Positions 7,731-14,287 of a DNA stretch of 21,598 nucleotides are shown one piece after another. A program made the position numbers and the translations under genes. The notes beneath the pieces are model-generated. The model was not told the origin of the DNA. It searched no databases and was given only the letters and a program-made list of their open reading frames with translations. The stretch comes from Gemmatimonadota bacterium (GTDB lineage: Bacteria; Latescibacterota; UBA2968): NCBI GenBank assembly GCA_002714465.1, contig PAXL01000012.1:9335-30932 (forward strand). The letters are read 5' to 3'. Each line of letters opens with the position of its first letter. The stretch's first letter is position 1.

Positions 7731-8654
7731 CTAGCTTGCAGCTTCTGTCTGCCTGGCCATCCGTTCACGCAGCATTCGGGCTTTGTCGATCACCTGCGGC
7801 ACGCCATCCTCCTGAATCTTCTCGATATCCTCTTTGTACTTCAAGATGCAACCCAGCGTTGCGTCCACCGTACCGGGGTCGAGTTCCGTGGCTCCCATCG
7901 TCATCAGAGCCAGAGCCCAGTCGATCGTCTCCGCCACACCAGGCTTCTTGTAGAAGTCCCGGGTCCGCATAAGCTGCATGAACCCACAAACCTGACGCGA
8001 CAGTTCATCCTGCGCATCGGGAACCCGAGAGGCCACGATGTCCATCTCCTTGTCGAAAGTCGGATAGTCGATCCACAGGTAGAGACACCGACGCTTCAGC
8101 GCATCGTGCAGTTCCCGTGTACGGTTCGATGTCAGCACCACGAAGGGAACTTGCTTCGCACTCACCGTCCCAATCTCGGGAATCGTGATCTGGAAGTCCG
8201 AAAGCACCTCGAGGAGAAAGGCCTCAAACTCTTCGTCCGATCGGTCCACCTCATCGATCAGGAGGACAGGAGGGGCTTCACCATCATGCTGAATCGCCTT
8301 GAGGAGTGGCCGATCGAGCAGGAACTCGGGCCCGAAGATGTTGCTCCCGATCTCCTCCTTCGATTGGCCCCTTGCCTCTTCGAGTCGAAGCTCCAGCATC
8401 TGACGAGGGTAATTCCATTCGTAAAGAGCCGCGTTCGCGTCGAGACCTTCGTAGCACTGCAGACGGATCAGATCGGTTCCCAGGATGCTGGCCATAACCT
8501 TCGCGACCTCAGTTTTGCCGACACCCGGCTCGCCCTCGAGAAAGATCGGCTTGCCTAGTGCTAAGGCCAGGTAGATGGTGGTCGCTAGTGTCCGGTCAGC
8601 AATGTAGCCCTGTTTCGCGAACTGCGTCTCGACATCCTCTATCGACTTGAACAT
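7731..8654 (-). CDS. MoxR-type AAA+ ATPase, CoxD-like
   Basis: This 307-residue AAA+ protein has Walker A GEPGVGKTEV (G41-T48), Walker B VLLIDEVDRSD (130-140), sensor 1 in VVLTSNRTREL and an Arg finger in ALKRRCLYLW. MoxR proteins pair with VWA proteins as chaperones that remodel or insert cofactors into partner enzymes. The gene next to it is exactly such a VWA partner, in the coxD-coxE order. AAGGAG lies 4-5 bases before the ATG. It opens the cluster, 61 bases after the Nudix gene, so the Nudix gene may share the transcript. The client enzyme is not in the window; a CO dehydrogenase or xanthine dehydrogenase family hydroxylase is the best guess from the XdhC protein downstream. Confidence 0.94.
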   Translation of the reverse strand: MFKSIEDVETQFAKQGYIADRTLATTIYLALALGKPIFLEGEPGVGKTEVAKVMASILGTDLIRLQCYEGLDANAALYEWNYPRQMLELRLEEARGQSKEEIGSNIFGPEFLLDRPLLKAIQHDGEAPPVLLIDEVDRSDEEFEAFLLEVLSDFQITIPEIGTVSAKQVPFVVLTSNRTRELHDALKRRCLYLWIDYPTFDKEMDIVASRVPDAQDELSRQVCGFMQLMRTRDFYKKPGVAETIDWALALMTMGATELDPGTVDATLGCILKYKEDIEKIQEDGVPQVIDKARMLRERMARQTEAAS

Positions 8655-8715
8655 CGTCTCCTTAAGTCCTTTCCAAGTGTAGTTTAGAACCGTACCGCCC
8701 CAGCGGCGACCAACT

Positions 8716-9255
8716 CTAAGAGACTGTCTCCGTTTCGATTCGTTTCAGCCAGTCTTTCACAGCTTCGTGGGTGCTCTCAAATGCCAGATCTTCCCACGGG
8801 ATCTCGTCGAGTGGGAAGGTCTTAAGATCAAGACACTCGAAGTTCCCCTTGAGAGACCCTCCGACCGCGTTCCCGGAGTAGACTACCAAGATCACCCGCT
8901 CTCCATGGTACGAGTATACCCCAATCAGTTCGTCGATCTCGACCTCAAGACCGACCTCCTCTCTTGCTTCCCGGATCGCGGCCACCTCCGTCGGCTCTCC
9001 GGCATCAACGTAGCCACCTGGGAAAACCCACTTCCCGACGGATGGCGGTATGCCGCGCTTCAGAAGGACTAGCTCACCGTTAAGAGCAAGAATCACCCCT
9101 GCCGCAACCTTCGGGTCGATATACACAACCCATCCGCAATTCGCGCAGGTCTGGTGCTCACTGCCTTCGATCAACGACCACGTAAGGGGTCCCCCGCACC
9201 GTTCACAGTAGAATGCTTTGTGGACGTGTGTGTCCTTTTTGGAGGAGTTCGACAT
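8716..9255 (-). CDS. Nudix hydrolase with N-terminal zinc ribbon
   Basis: The protein has 179 residues from the chosen Met. An N-terminal zinc ribbon (C17, C20, C37, C40: YCERCGG and CANCGW) precedes a Nudix domain. Its catalytic box GYVDAGEPTEVAAIREAREEVGL starts with G81 and matches the GX5EX7REUXEEXGU pattern. The zinc ribbon plus Nudix layout is that of NudC-like NADH pyrophosphatases and relatives that cleave nucleoside diphosphates linked to other groups. The NudC SQPWPFPxS motif is not visible, so the substrate is open. The start is uncertain: MSVLMSNSS offers Met codons at 9267 and 9255, neither with a clear SD. A CATAAT -10-like box at 9334-9339 argues against the longer frame reaching 9360. 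Confidence 0.88.
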   Translation of the reverse strand: MSNSSKKDTHVHKAFYCERCGGPLTWSLIEGSEHQTCANCGWVVYIDPKVAAGVILALNGELVLLKRGIPPSVGKWVFPGGYVDAGEPTEVAAIREAREEVGLEVEIDELIGVYSYHGERVILVVYSGNAVGGSLKGNFECLDLKTFPLDEIPWEDLAFESTHEAVKDWLKRIETETVS

Positions 9256-9376
9256 AAGCACCGACATATAGGTGGAGGCGTTAACCGACCCGAACAAAGC
9301 AACAGGAGAGAAAGCCTTGCACAACTCACGTAAATTATGGCATTTATCGCAGGGCAGCAACCAAAGGAGGGCTATT

Positions 9377-9409
9377 AAAAGGCCGCCTGACTGGATATAG
9401 ACAGGCGGC
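9377..9409 (-). terminator. Intrinsic terminator after the phoU remnant
   Basis: The perfect 8-bp arms GCCGCCTG (9382-9389) and CAGGCGGC (9402-9409) are followed by CTTTTAA on the minus strand. It lies 26 bases past the last codon of the phoU remnant, where the terminator of an intact phoU would be. It separates that locus from the Nudix/cox transcript. Confidence 0.7.
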
Positions 9410-9434
9410 TTTGAGCAGAGTCTTCGGGAGCGGA

Positions 9435-9779
9435 TCAGATGGGGATGTCTTTGAGCTCTTCTTTCTTATGCAGGACGATTCGCCCCTACACAAGGTAGAC
9501 AGCGTTCTCTGCAAGGTTTGAGACCTGATCGCCTATCTATTCCAGACGGCGCGACACAGGGATCAGTTGAATGGCACGGTCTACCATAGTATCCTCGATC
9601 TGGTCGTACAATTATCTCAAAAGCTCCCGAAACACCTGATCTCGAAGCGCATCAGCGGTATCGTCAATCTTTCGAACCTTGTTTGCCAGGGCTACATCCC
9701 GGTTTACGAAAGCATCCAGAGCATCGTTGATGCCTACAAGATCTTAGTTGATCTCGATGTCGTGAGTGCTTGCTAGTAA
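9435..9779 (-). pseudogene. phoU: Decayed remnant of phoU (C-terminal half)
   Basis: One minus-strand frame gives a recognisable PhoU second repeat: ALDAFVNRDVALANKVRKID, then DQVFRELLR-stop-LYDQIEDTM, then SRRLE-stop-IGDQVSNLAENAVYLV-stop-GRIV and KKEELKDIPI before a TGA. PhoU proteins normally read ...LERIGDQ/HATNIAE... and ...YLVEGR... at these places. Four in-frame stops interrupt it: TAA at 9746 and 9614, TAG at 9539 and 9488. The N-terminal half is missing, and the remnant starts right after the porin stop. PhoU controls the Pst phosphate transporter and the PhoR/PhoB system. The order porin, (pst genes lost?), phoU suggests a former phosphate operon. The mix of TAA and TAG speaks for decay rather than recoding. 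Confidence 0.85.
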
Positions 9780-9805
9780 TTGCAGCAAGTATATCAGAAT
9801 CTCGT

Positions 9806-10759
9806 TTAGAATATGAAGTACAGGGTCACTCGAGGCGTGATCACGGTTTCCACGGCCGAGTCTTGGAAGGTTTCGACAATCACGTTTGGCATGATGTGGA
9901 TTTGGGGGTCAGGCGTGATGTCTACCCCGGCAAATATCCGTGTGACGGCGTCACCAGACGCCTGGTCGCTCGGGTCCAGAAAGTCCACTCGTCCGAAGAA
10001 TCCAACTTCCTCGGTTCTCTTCGCCCGCCCGAACAGCGAGATTCCCCGAACAGCGGAGTCCGTTCCAGCGACGGCATTCTTGCGCTGCTGCCACACAGCT
10101 TCGAACCCAAAGGCACGACTCCTGCTCTGCGCGTAGAGCAGAGTAGCCAGAGTCGTACGATTCTGATCATCAGGCCGTGTTTCATAATCCGCATATAGGT
10201 TGACCCCGAACGTCTTGCTGGGGACAAGATCCAGTCTTACATAGCCCTTCTTGTCGTTGTTGCTCTCAGATTTATTACTGTTGCCGTTACCCAGCATCAA
10301 CTGAATCTTAACCCTCCCCTCAGAGTCCACAGGCGACTCGAAGAAAACCCCAAGGTCACGGGAGGATCCGATCTTGTTCCGGTCTATGATGGTTTTCTCA
10401 ACAGAGCGGTATCCCCACACTTTCTCCGTGAAACTCCAAGTTGGAGTGGGCGAGAGCCCGACAATGAGGCTTCTTCCTTTCTTCTTGTATTTAAGGTAGG
10501 CGTCCTTAATAACCGCGTTCATCTTCTCACCCACCCCGAAACCTGCGTCGTTCGCCTCTAGCCGGACCCGCCCGGTGAACCGGTTGTCCCACCTCTTGTC
10601 GAAGGTCAGGTAGATCCGCCTAATCTGGAACCCGTTCTGCTCCTTGTTCGCCCCGCTTGCGACGTAATAGTAATCACCGAAGAGGTAGCCCTTTGTTCTG
10701 ATCTCAGAATGCAGGGCCCCGGGAAGCAGCAAGCAAAGCAGCAAAACCAACCTTTCCAT
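9806..10759 (-). CDS. Outer-membrane porin, phosphate-selective (OprP/OprO)-like
   Basis: This 317-residue protein has a signal peptide (MERLVLLLCLLLPGALHS, cut near residue 18). Alternating-residue beta-strands run throughout and it ends in VTLYFIF, the C-terminal aromatic used by the BAM machinery. The strand patterns GFQIRRIYLTFDKRW, RFTGRVRLEAND and KDAYLKYK are typical of OprP/OprO-type 16-stranded porins, though it is shorter than the usual 400 or so residues. It should form a pore in the outer membrane. Context supports phosphate or other anion uptake: a Pho-box-like array lies about 115 bases upstream and a phoU remnant directly downstream. The ATG is preceded by AAAGG at 6-7 bases. 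The substrate is inferred from context; the porin class is seen in the sequence. Confidence 0.85.
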   Translation of the reverse strand: MERLVLLLCLLLPGALHSEIRTKGYLFGDYYYVASGANKEQNGFQIRRIYLTFDKRWDNRFTGRVRLEANDAGFGVGEKMNAVIKDAYLKYKKKGRSLIVGLSPTPTWSFTEKVWGYRSVEKTIIDRNKIGSSRDLGVFFESPVDSEGRVKIQLMLGNGNSNKSESNNDKKGYVRLDLVPSKTFGVNLYADYETRPDDQNRTTLATLLYAQSRSRAFGFEAVWQQRKNAVAGTDSAVRGISLFGRAKRTEEVGFFGRVDFLDPSDQASGDAVTRIFAGVDITPDPQIHIMPNVIVETFQDSAVETVITPRVTLYFIF

Positions 10760-10874
10760 GGAGAACCTTTCTTGAAATTTGAAAACCTCGTGTCTTGTGG
10801 AGTAATCGGAGCTTAGGTCGCTTCGACCACGTGTGGCGAACAGTGTTCAAGCTAGAGCTAGAATGTCGAGGGCA

Positions 10875-10903
10875 GGTTACGTCAAGGTTACAATTCTGTT
10901 ACA
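10875..10903 (-). promoter_or_regulatory. Pho-box-like array (three 7-mers at 11-bp spacing)
   Basis: On the minus strand TGTAACA, TGTAACC and CGTAACC follow each other at exactly 11-bp steps (7-mer plus 4 bases). A fourth TGTCAAG lies 12 bases further upstream. PhoB binds direct 7-bp repeats of the CTGTNAN type at 11-bp spacing, and CTGTAAC is a known half-site form. The array is about 115 bases upstream of the porin start in the right orientation. I could not fix a -10 box with confidence. Confidence 0.65.
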
Positions 10904-10961
10904 CCCCTCTTGACAACCTTACTATCGCTCTTGCTACCATCGGCACAGCTCTTTGTAATAC

Positions 10962-11005
10962 AACGACAAGAGCCGGTATCATCTCTGACACCGGCTCTTG
11001 TCGTT
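10962..11005. terminator. Long perfect hairpin, probable terminator
   Basis: The arms AACGACAAGAGCCGGT (10962-10977) and ACCGGCTCTTGTCGTT (10990-11005) are perfectly complementary. With one mismatch they extend through TCA/TGA to a 4-base TCTC loop, giving about 20 bp in all. T-tracts are weak on both sides (TTTG on +), so termination would rely on the stem. On the minus strand it would end the transcript of the cyclic-nucleotide-binding gene and insulate the Pho-box promoter. Confidence 0.6.
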
Positions 11006-11022
11006 TGACCTGTTGCCCCCGA

Positions 11023-11190
11023 CTACTCTACTAGTCTGACACAGTTGGCAGACCCGAAGGGGTTCGGAATACTCGGCGTGTCCGCATCGTTACTCCATTC
11101 TCCAATCGATACCCTTAGGCATCCAGCAGGTACGAACAAGCCTCAATAGTGGACGAACTTCAACTGGCGACCTGACCCTCCGTCTGACAT
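11023..11190 (-). pseudogene. Possible remnant reading frame of unknown origin
   Basis: The frame starts with ATG at 11190, has one TGA at 11145-11143 and then a protein-like stretch (VSIGEWSNDADTPSIPNP and FGSANCVRLVE) to a TAG. The amino-acid composition looks like the end of an exported or domain-repeat protein, but I do not recognise it and no SD supports the ATG. It lies between the cyclic-nucleotide-binding gene and the 20-bp hairpin. The rest of 10760-11222 holds only the Pho-box array and that hairpin. It may be a decayed gene end or chance. Confidence 0.25.
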
Positions 11191-11222
11191 CCGTGGGCGA
11201 CCGAAGCACTCGTCGCCTTCGC

Positions 11223-11768
11223 TTAACCGCTCTGACCGGTCGCTCTCTTCGATAGCCTAATCAGTTTCTCCTGATCACGAAATTCAGTAAGAGACTCTGA
11301 GAACTTCTCGTTCAAGAGTTGGGTCAGACGATACAGGATCTTGAACCCTAGTGTCGGTGAGTGCTCCACAAGTTCCATCAGGTCAGCCTTGAAGAAACCG
11401 AGGATGTGTGAACGTGTGGTCGAAATGACGCTGGCGGCGCGGGGTGCGCCGTCGACGAGTGAGATCTCGCCGAACATCTGACCTTCACCGAGTGCGGCAA
11501 GCACAATATCCTCACCATTGCTATCCTGGAGCACTACATCGGCACTCCCGTCGAGTATGATGAACAGCCCAGCTCCCGGAGCGCCCTGCCGAACGATCAC
11601 CTCACGAGGTAAATAGAACCGGTGGTGAATGATCGGAGCGAGCTTCCAGAGTTCGTAGCCTGTAAGTGTATCAAAAAGACGTGCGCGAGACAGAACCTGA
11701 ACAATGTCTTCGCTCTCGCCTGAATCGGCGTCGTAGACGACACTACCCCACTCTTCATCAGCTGCCAT
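11223..11768 (-). CDS. Cyclic-nucleotide-binding (Crp-like cNMP) domain protein without DNA-binding domain
   Basis: This 181-residue protein has an N-terminal acidic helix (about 1-30) and a cNMP-binding beta-roll (about 31-145). The roll contains GLFIILDGSADVVL and the phosphate-binding cassette FGEISLVDGAPRAASV (99-114), in which E101 and R110 would hold the cyclic nucleotide. A C-terminal helix (RLTQLLNEKF...) follows. There is no helix-turn-helix, so it is not a Crp-type activator. Such stand-alone domains act as regulatory subunits or partners of another protein, here not identified. The ATG follows AAGGAG at 7 bases. It probably has its own promoter in the 210 bases before it. Family assignment is firm; ligand and role are unknown. 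Confidence 0.9.
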   Translation of the reverse strand: MAADEEWGSVVYDADSGESEDIVQVLSRARLFDTLTGYELWKLAPIIHHRFYLPREVIVRQGAPGAGLFIILDGSADVVLQDSNGEDIVLAALGEGQMFGEISLVDGAPRAASVISTTRSHILGFFKADLMELVEHSPTLGFKILYRLTQLLNEKFSESLTEFRDQEKLIRLSKRATGQSG

Positions 11769-11910
11769 TGGGGACTCCTTCAGGCACTTTCCTTAAAAAG
11801 TGACACCCGAATCAGCTGCAAGTGTCCTGATTTCATAAGACGTGGGTTCCCTCCTGCTCAACAATCTCTTCGGCCTAGGCCAATTACTAAGACTGCCAAA
11901 TAAGATCAAT

Positions 11911-11950
11911 CGCCATTTATGGCTCGTGCTCTAACGCACCATAGATGGCG
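11911..11950 (-). terminator. Hairpin downstream of the peroxiredoxin gene
   Basis: The 12-base arms CGCCATTTATGG (11911-11922) and CCATAGATGGCG (11939-11950) pair with a single mismatch. On the minus strand the hairpin begins 28 bases past the peroxiredoxin stop and is followed by the moderately T-rich ATTGATCTTATTT, as expected for a terminator with a weak tract. Confidence 0.5.
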
Positions 11951-11978
11951 AGTCAACCCGGGTTTACGAGTCACGCTC

Positions 11979-12419
11979 TCAGGACACCAAGTCCAGCACC
12001 TGTTGCGGGTTTTCGCTAGCGTTCACATCCGCGATTGCGTCCTGAATTACACCACCCGGCCCGATCACATAAGTGATCCGTTTCGAACCACCATCGTCTT
12101 GCGACGTACACCCTCCATATGCTAGGCACACTACCCTATCTGTATCGCAGAGCAGCGGATAAGGGAAGGACTCGTTGTCTGCAAACTTCTTGTTTTTCGC
12201 CACGTCGTCAGTGCTACAACCGAGAACCTGGACGTCTTTTGCTGCAAAGTCTTGGATTCGATCACGGAATCCTTGGCCCTGAGCCGTTCAGCCGCCAGTG
12301 CTCGCTCGCGGATAGAACCACAGAACGACGGTCTTGCCTGCGTAGTCGCTCAACCTGACTGTGTTTCCCTCGTGATCGAGGACCTCAAAGTCGGGCGCCT
12401 TGTCTCCAGCGCTCAGCAT
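11979..12419 (-). CDS. Selenocysteine-containing peroxiredoxin (UGA at codon 44)
   Basis: Reading through one in-frame TGA (12290-12288) gives a 146-residue peroxiredoxin of the BCP/PrxQ type. The N-terminus is GDKAPDFEVLDHEGNTVRLS and the catalytic region YPRASTGG-U-T, followed by GFRDRIQDFAAKDVQVLG, KKFADN, FPYPLLCD and YVIGPGGVI. BCP proteins have TPGCT at this place, so the TGA falls exactly on the peroxidatic Cys. Cys forms reduce hydroperoxides with thioredoxin; Sec would do the same. The resolving Cys five residues on is Gly here, while C68, C91, C98 and C104 are present. GGAGGAG is 5 bases before the ATG. A SECIS-like hairpin follows the UGA. The frame is intact elsewhere, which argues against a pseudogene. 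Translation needs SelB and tRNA-Sec encoded elsewhere. Confidence 0.85.
12254..12290 (-). promoter_or_regulatory. Candidate bacterial SECIS element after the UGA
   Basis: On the minus strand the UGA (12290-12288) is followed after 15 bases by a stem GGATTC (12272-12267), loop CGTGATC and GAATCC (12259-12254). The distance from UGA to apical loop is 21 bases and the loop has G in its second position followed by U. Both fit the known bacterial SECIS pattern recognised by SelB (spacing about 16-37 bases, G among the first two loop bases). Confidence 0.65.
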
Positions 12420-12562
12420 GAAATCTCCTCCCATTTTAAGTTTTCACCTTCGATCCCTTCCGAAGGATGCACGAGTTTACTCACCAATCCGTTACAGATC
12501 CAGAACTTTCGACCACCTAAGTGCTTTACACGGCTCCAACGGCTACCGATCATTCGACAATC

Positions 12563-13699
12563 ATGCGAATCGCACACATTTCAGATTTTCACGCGAGAAA
12601 GCACGTTCCAGGACATCCCCTTCTGCTGAGACGCCGAGCTCGCCGGATGCCTGAGTTGATACCTCAGGCCATCGATGAAATCCGTACATTATGCCCTGAT
12701 GTGCTAGTGGTGACAGGAGACCTAATCGACGTGCCCTTCTATGGGATGGACGATCCGACGACAACCGATCAAGTTTGCCAGGATCTGACCCTTCTGAAGC
12801 GCCTTATCGACCCAGTCGGTTGCCCCGTCCTCTATCTGTTCGGGAACCACGATCACCCTGATACATTTTGCGGAATTTTTTCCGATGCACAACCAGACGT
12901 CAAGATATCGGGCTATCGATTCGTCACATTCTTAGATGAAGAAGTGACAGACAATTTTGCGGAGAGACTGGGATCTGAGCGCGCTAGATTCGAAGCGGTC
13001 CTGTCCGACCGAGACCCGACACCTCAGATACACCTTCAGCACTACCTGATCCATCCCGAGCGGAACGAAGGCTACCCGCACGCCTACCGAGAAGCAGAAG
13101 ACTTAAGGTCGAAGATCAGATCCTCCGGCAAGGTGACCCTGTCCCTGAGCGGACACTACCACAAGGGAGAAGACCTCGGTGAGGTCGATGGAACCTATTT
13201 TGCGACGGCACGGGCGTTTTGCGAGCCCCCTCACACCTACACAATTTACACGATCGACAAGGAGCGCGTCACACAGGAGAACTACTCGATCGGAGCCACC
13301 ACTCTGGGGAAGACCCTGTTCATCGACTTGACGCTGCTCGGGGGAATGCCGAACGCCAACTTGATTACTACAATCCGTGAGCTTGCGGCTGAAGGTTGGT
13401 CCACCATCGGCATCTCCCCACGAGGATCAGGACTCGAACACGAACGGCGGGTCGACCAGTTGATGGGGCAACTCGACGAACAGGGATTCCCTACAGAGGC
13501 CGTGATTGGCCGTTCACAGGACGAGATCTTATTTGAGGACACTGCAGATGCGCTCGGCTGCCAACTCTCGGAGTCTGTGGCTCTTCTCACTGTCCCAGCA
13601 GAAGCCGCGAGTGCTGAAGAGACAGGTCTTCGTTCCAGGTGTGTTGCATCCGACCACGCCGCGGCAATCGAAGCTCTGCGGGAGATCACAAAACAGTGA
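12563..13699 (+). CDS. Metallophosphoesterase fused to a degenerate HAD-like domain
   Basis: This 378-residue protein has a calcineurin-like phosphoesterase domain (about 1-230): HISDFHARKH (D8, H10), VVTGDLID (D53), LFGNHDH (N96, H97), HYLIH and GHYHKGED (197-204) give the two-metal site. The C-terminal part (about 250-378) starts KTLFIDLTLLGG and continues TIRELAAEGWSTIGISPRGSG and a helix-strand AVIGR. This follows the layout of HAD phosphatases (DxD strand, LxxxGW, strand ending in S/T), but the second Asp of DxDxT is Thr, so catalysis there is unlikely. The ATG at 12563 begins MRIAHISDFH, the usual family start, although no SD is clear. It is divergent from the peroxiredoxin and overlaps the next gene. 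Substrate unknown (phosphodiester or phosphomonoester). Confidence 0.88.
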   Translation: MRIAHISDFHARKHVPGHPLLLRRRARRMPELIPQAIDEIRTLCPDVLVVTGDLIDVPFYGMDDPTTTDQVCQDLTLLKRLIDPVGCPVLYLFGNHDHPDTFCGIFSDAQPDVKISGYRFVTFLDEEVTDNFAERLGSERARFEAVLSDRDPTPQIHLQHYLIHPERNEGYPHAYREAEDLRSKIRSSGKVTLSLSGHYHKGEDLGEVDGTYFATARAFCEPPHTYTIYTIDKERVTQENYSIGATTLGKTLFIDLTLLGGMPNANLITTIRELAAEGWSTIGISPRGSGLEHERRVDQLMGQLDEQGFPTEAVIGRSQDEILFEDTADALGCQLSESVALLTVPAEAASAEETGLRSRCVASDHAAAIEALREITKQ

Positions 13700-14277
13700 A
13701 CCGCGACCGTCTCTACCCACTGGCGGTCTTTGTGAGTCTCTTCGCCCTGGCTGGTGCTCTCATCACCCTTGGAAACCTGGACCGATATCGGGAGCTTGCT
13801 CCGGACCCGCTAGAAAACGCAGAGACCCGAAGGATTGAGCGTCTCTACAAGGGCGTCACGGGAAAGGACCTTGGGGCTTCGGCAGCTCGCGTCTTGCTTC
13901 AGAAAGCCACAACAAGTCCAGCCGCGTCAAAATGGCCTCTTCGAATCCTGCTGGATCACGACGGACCTTCGGTGCAGGCAGCAATTCTCCTTCATTCCGG
14001 TAGCTTCGACAGAGGATCCAAGAAGATCACCGGCTGGAATGAGACGGCAGACGTAATCTTCGGAAGGAGGCCAGAAACCCTCTCTGACGCTGAGCTCGCT
14101 CTGTATCTGTGTTGGATAGACAGCGGACAGTCGAACTGGGCACCCGCTCACATCCTCCAACGACGACAACAGGTGCTGTCGAGACTGAAACGTGTGGGTT
14201 CGATTTCATCCTCCAATTATGAGAGACTCTCAGCGGCGCCTCTCGTGCTCAGACCAAACCCGACACCGATCGACTAG
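13696..14277 (+). CDS. Membrane-anchored protein of unknown function
   Basis: This is a 193-residue protein that I do not recognise. An N-terminal anchor or signal segment (about residues 6-26, YPLAVFVSLFALAGALITLG) is followed by a soluble helical domain with the motif PSVQAAILLHSGSFDRGSKK and a Trp-containing segment LCWIDSGQSNW. The GTG start overlaps the TGA of the metallophosphoesterase gene as GTGA, and GGAG of that gene's last codons serves as SD, so translation is coupled. The pair probably works together, with this protein at the membrane. No repeats, metal motifs or lipobox were seen. Confidence 0.72.
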   Translation: MNRDRLYPLAVFVSLFALAGALITLGNLDRYRELAPDPLENAETRRIERLYKGVTGKDLGASAARVLLQKATTSPAASKWPLRILLDHDGPSVQAAILLHSGSFDRGSKKITGWNETADVIFGRRPETLSDAELALYLCWIDSGQSNWAPAHILQRRQQVLSRLKRVGSISSSNYERLSAAPLVLRPNPTPID

Positions 14278-14287
14278 ATATGATACG

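Noticed and set aside
6728..8558. Long plus-strand frames of 313 and 321 codons
   Set aside because: Antisense shadows of the CoxE and MoxR genes; the minus-strand products have complete Walker and MIDAS motifs.
9435..9779. Recoding of stops in the PhoU-like frame (amber suppression or Sec)
   Set aside because: Both TAA and TAG occur, at non-catalytic sites, and the N-terminal half is missing. Decay explains it better.
9770..10198. Plus-strand frame of 142 codons opposite the porin
   Set aside because: Shadow of the porin gene; no SD or motif.
10920..11220. tRNA or other known RNA gene in the gene-poor stretch
   Set aside because: No cloverleaf or T-loop GTTCRA pattern was found; the hairpin alone does not make an RNA gene.
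11979..12203. A 74-residue peroxiredoxin fragment starting at an internal ATG
   Set aside because: It is the C-terminal half of the UGA-containing peroxiredoxin; the upstream half is in the same frame with a strong SD, and only one stop, at the catalytic Cys, separates them.
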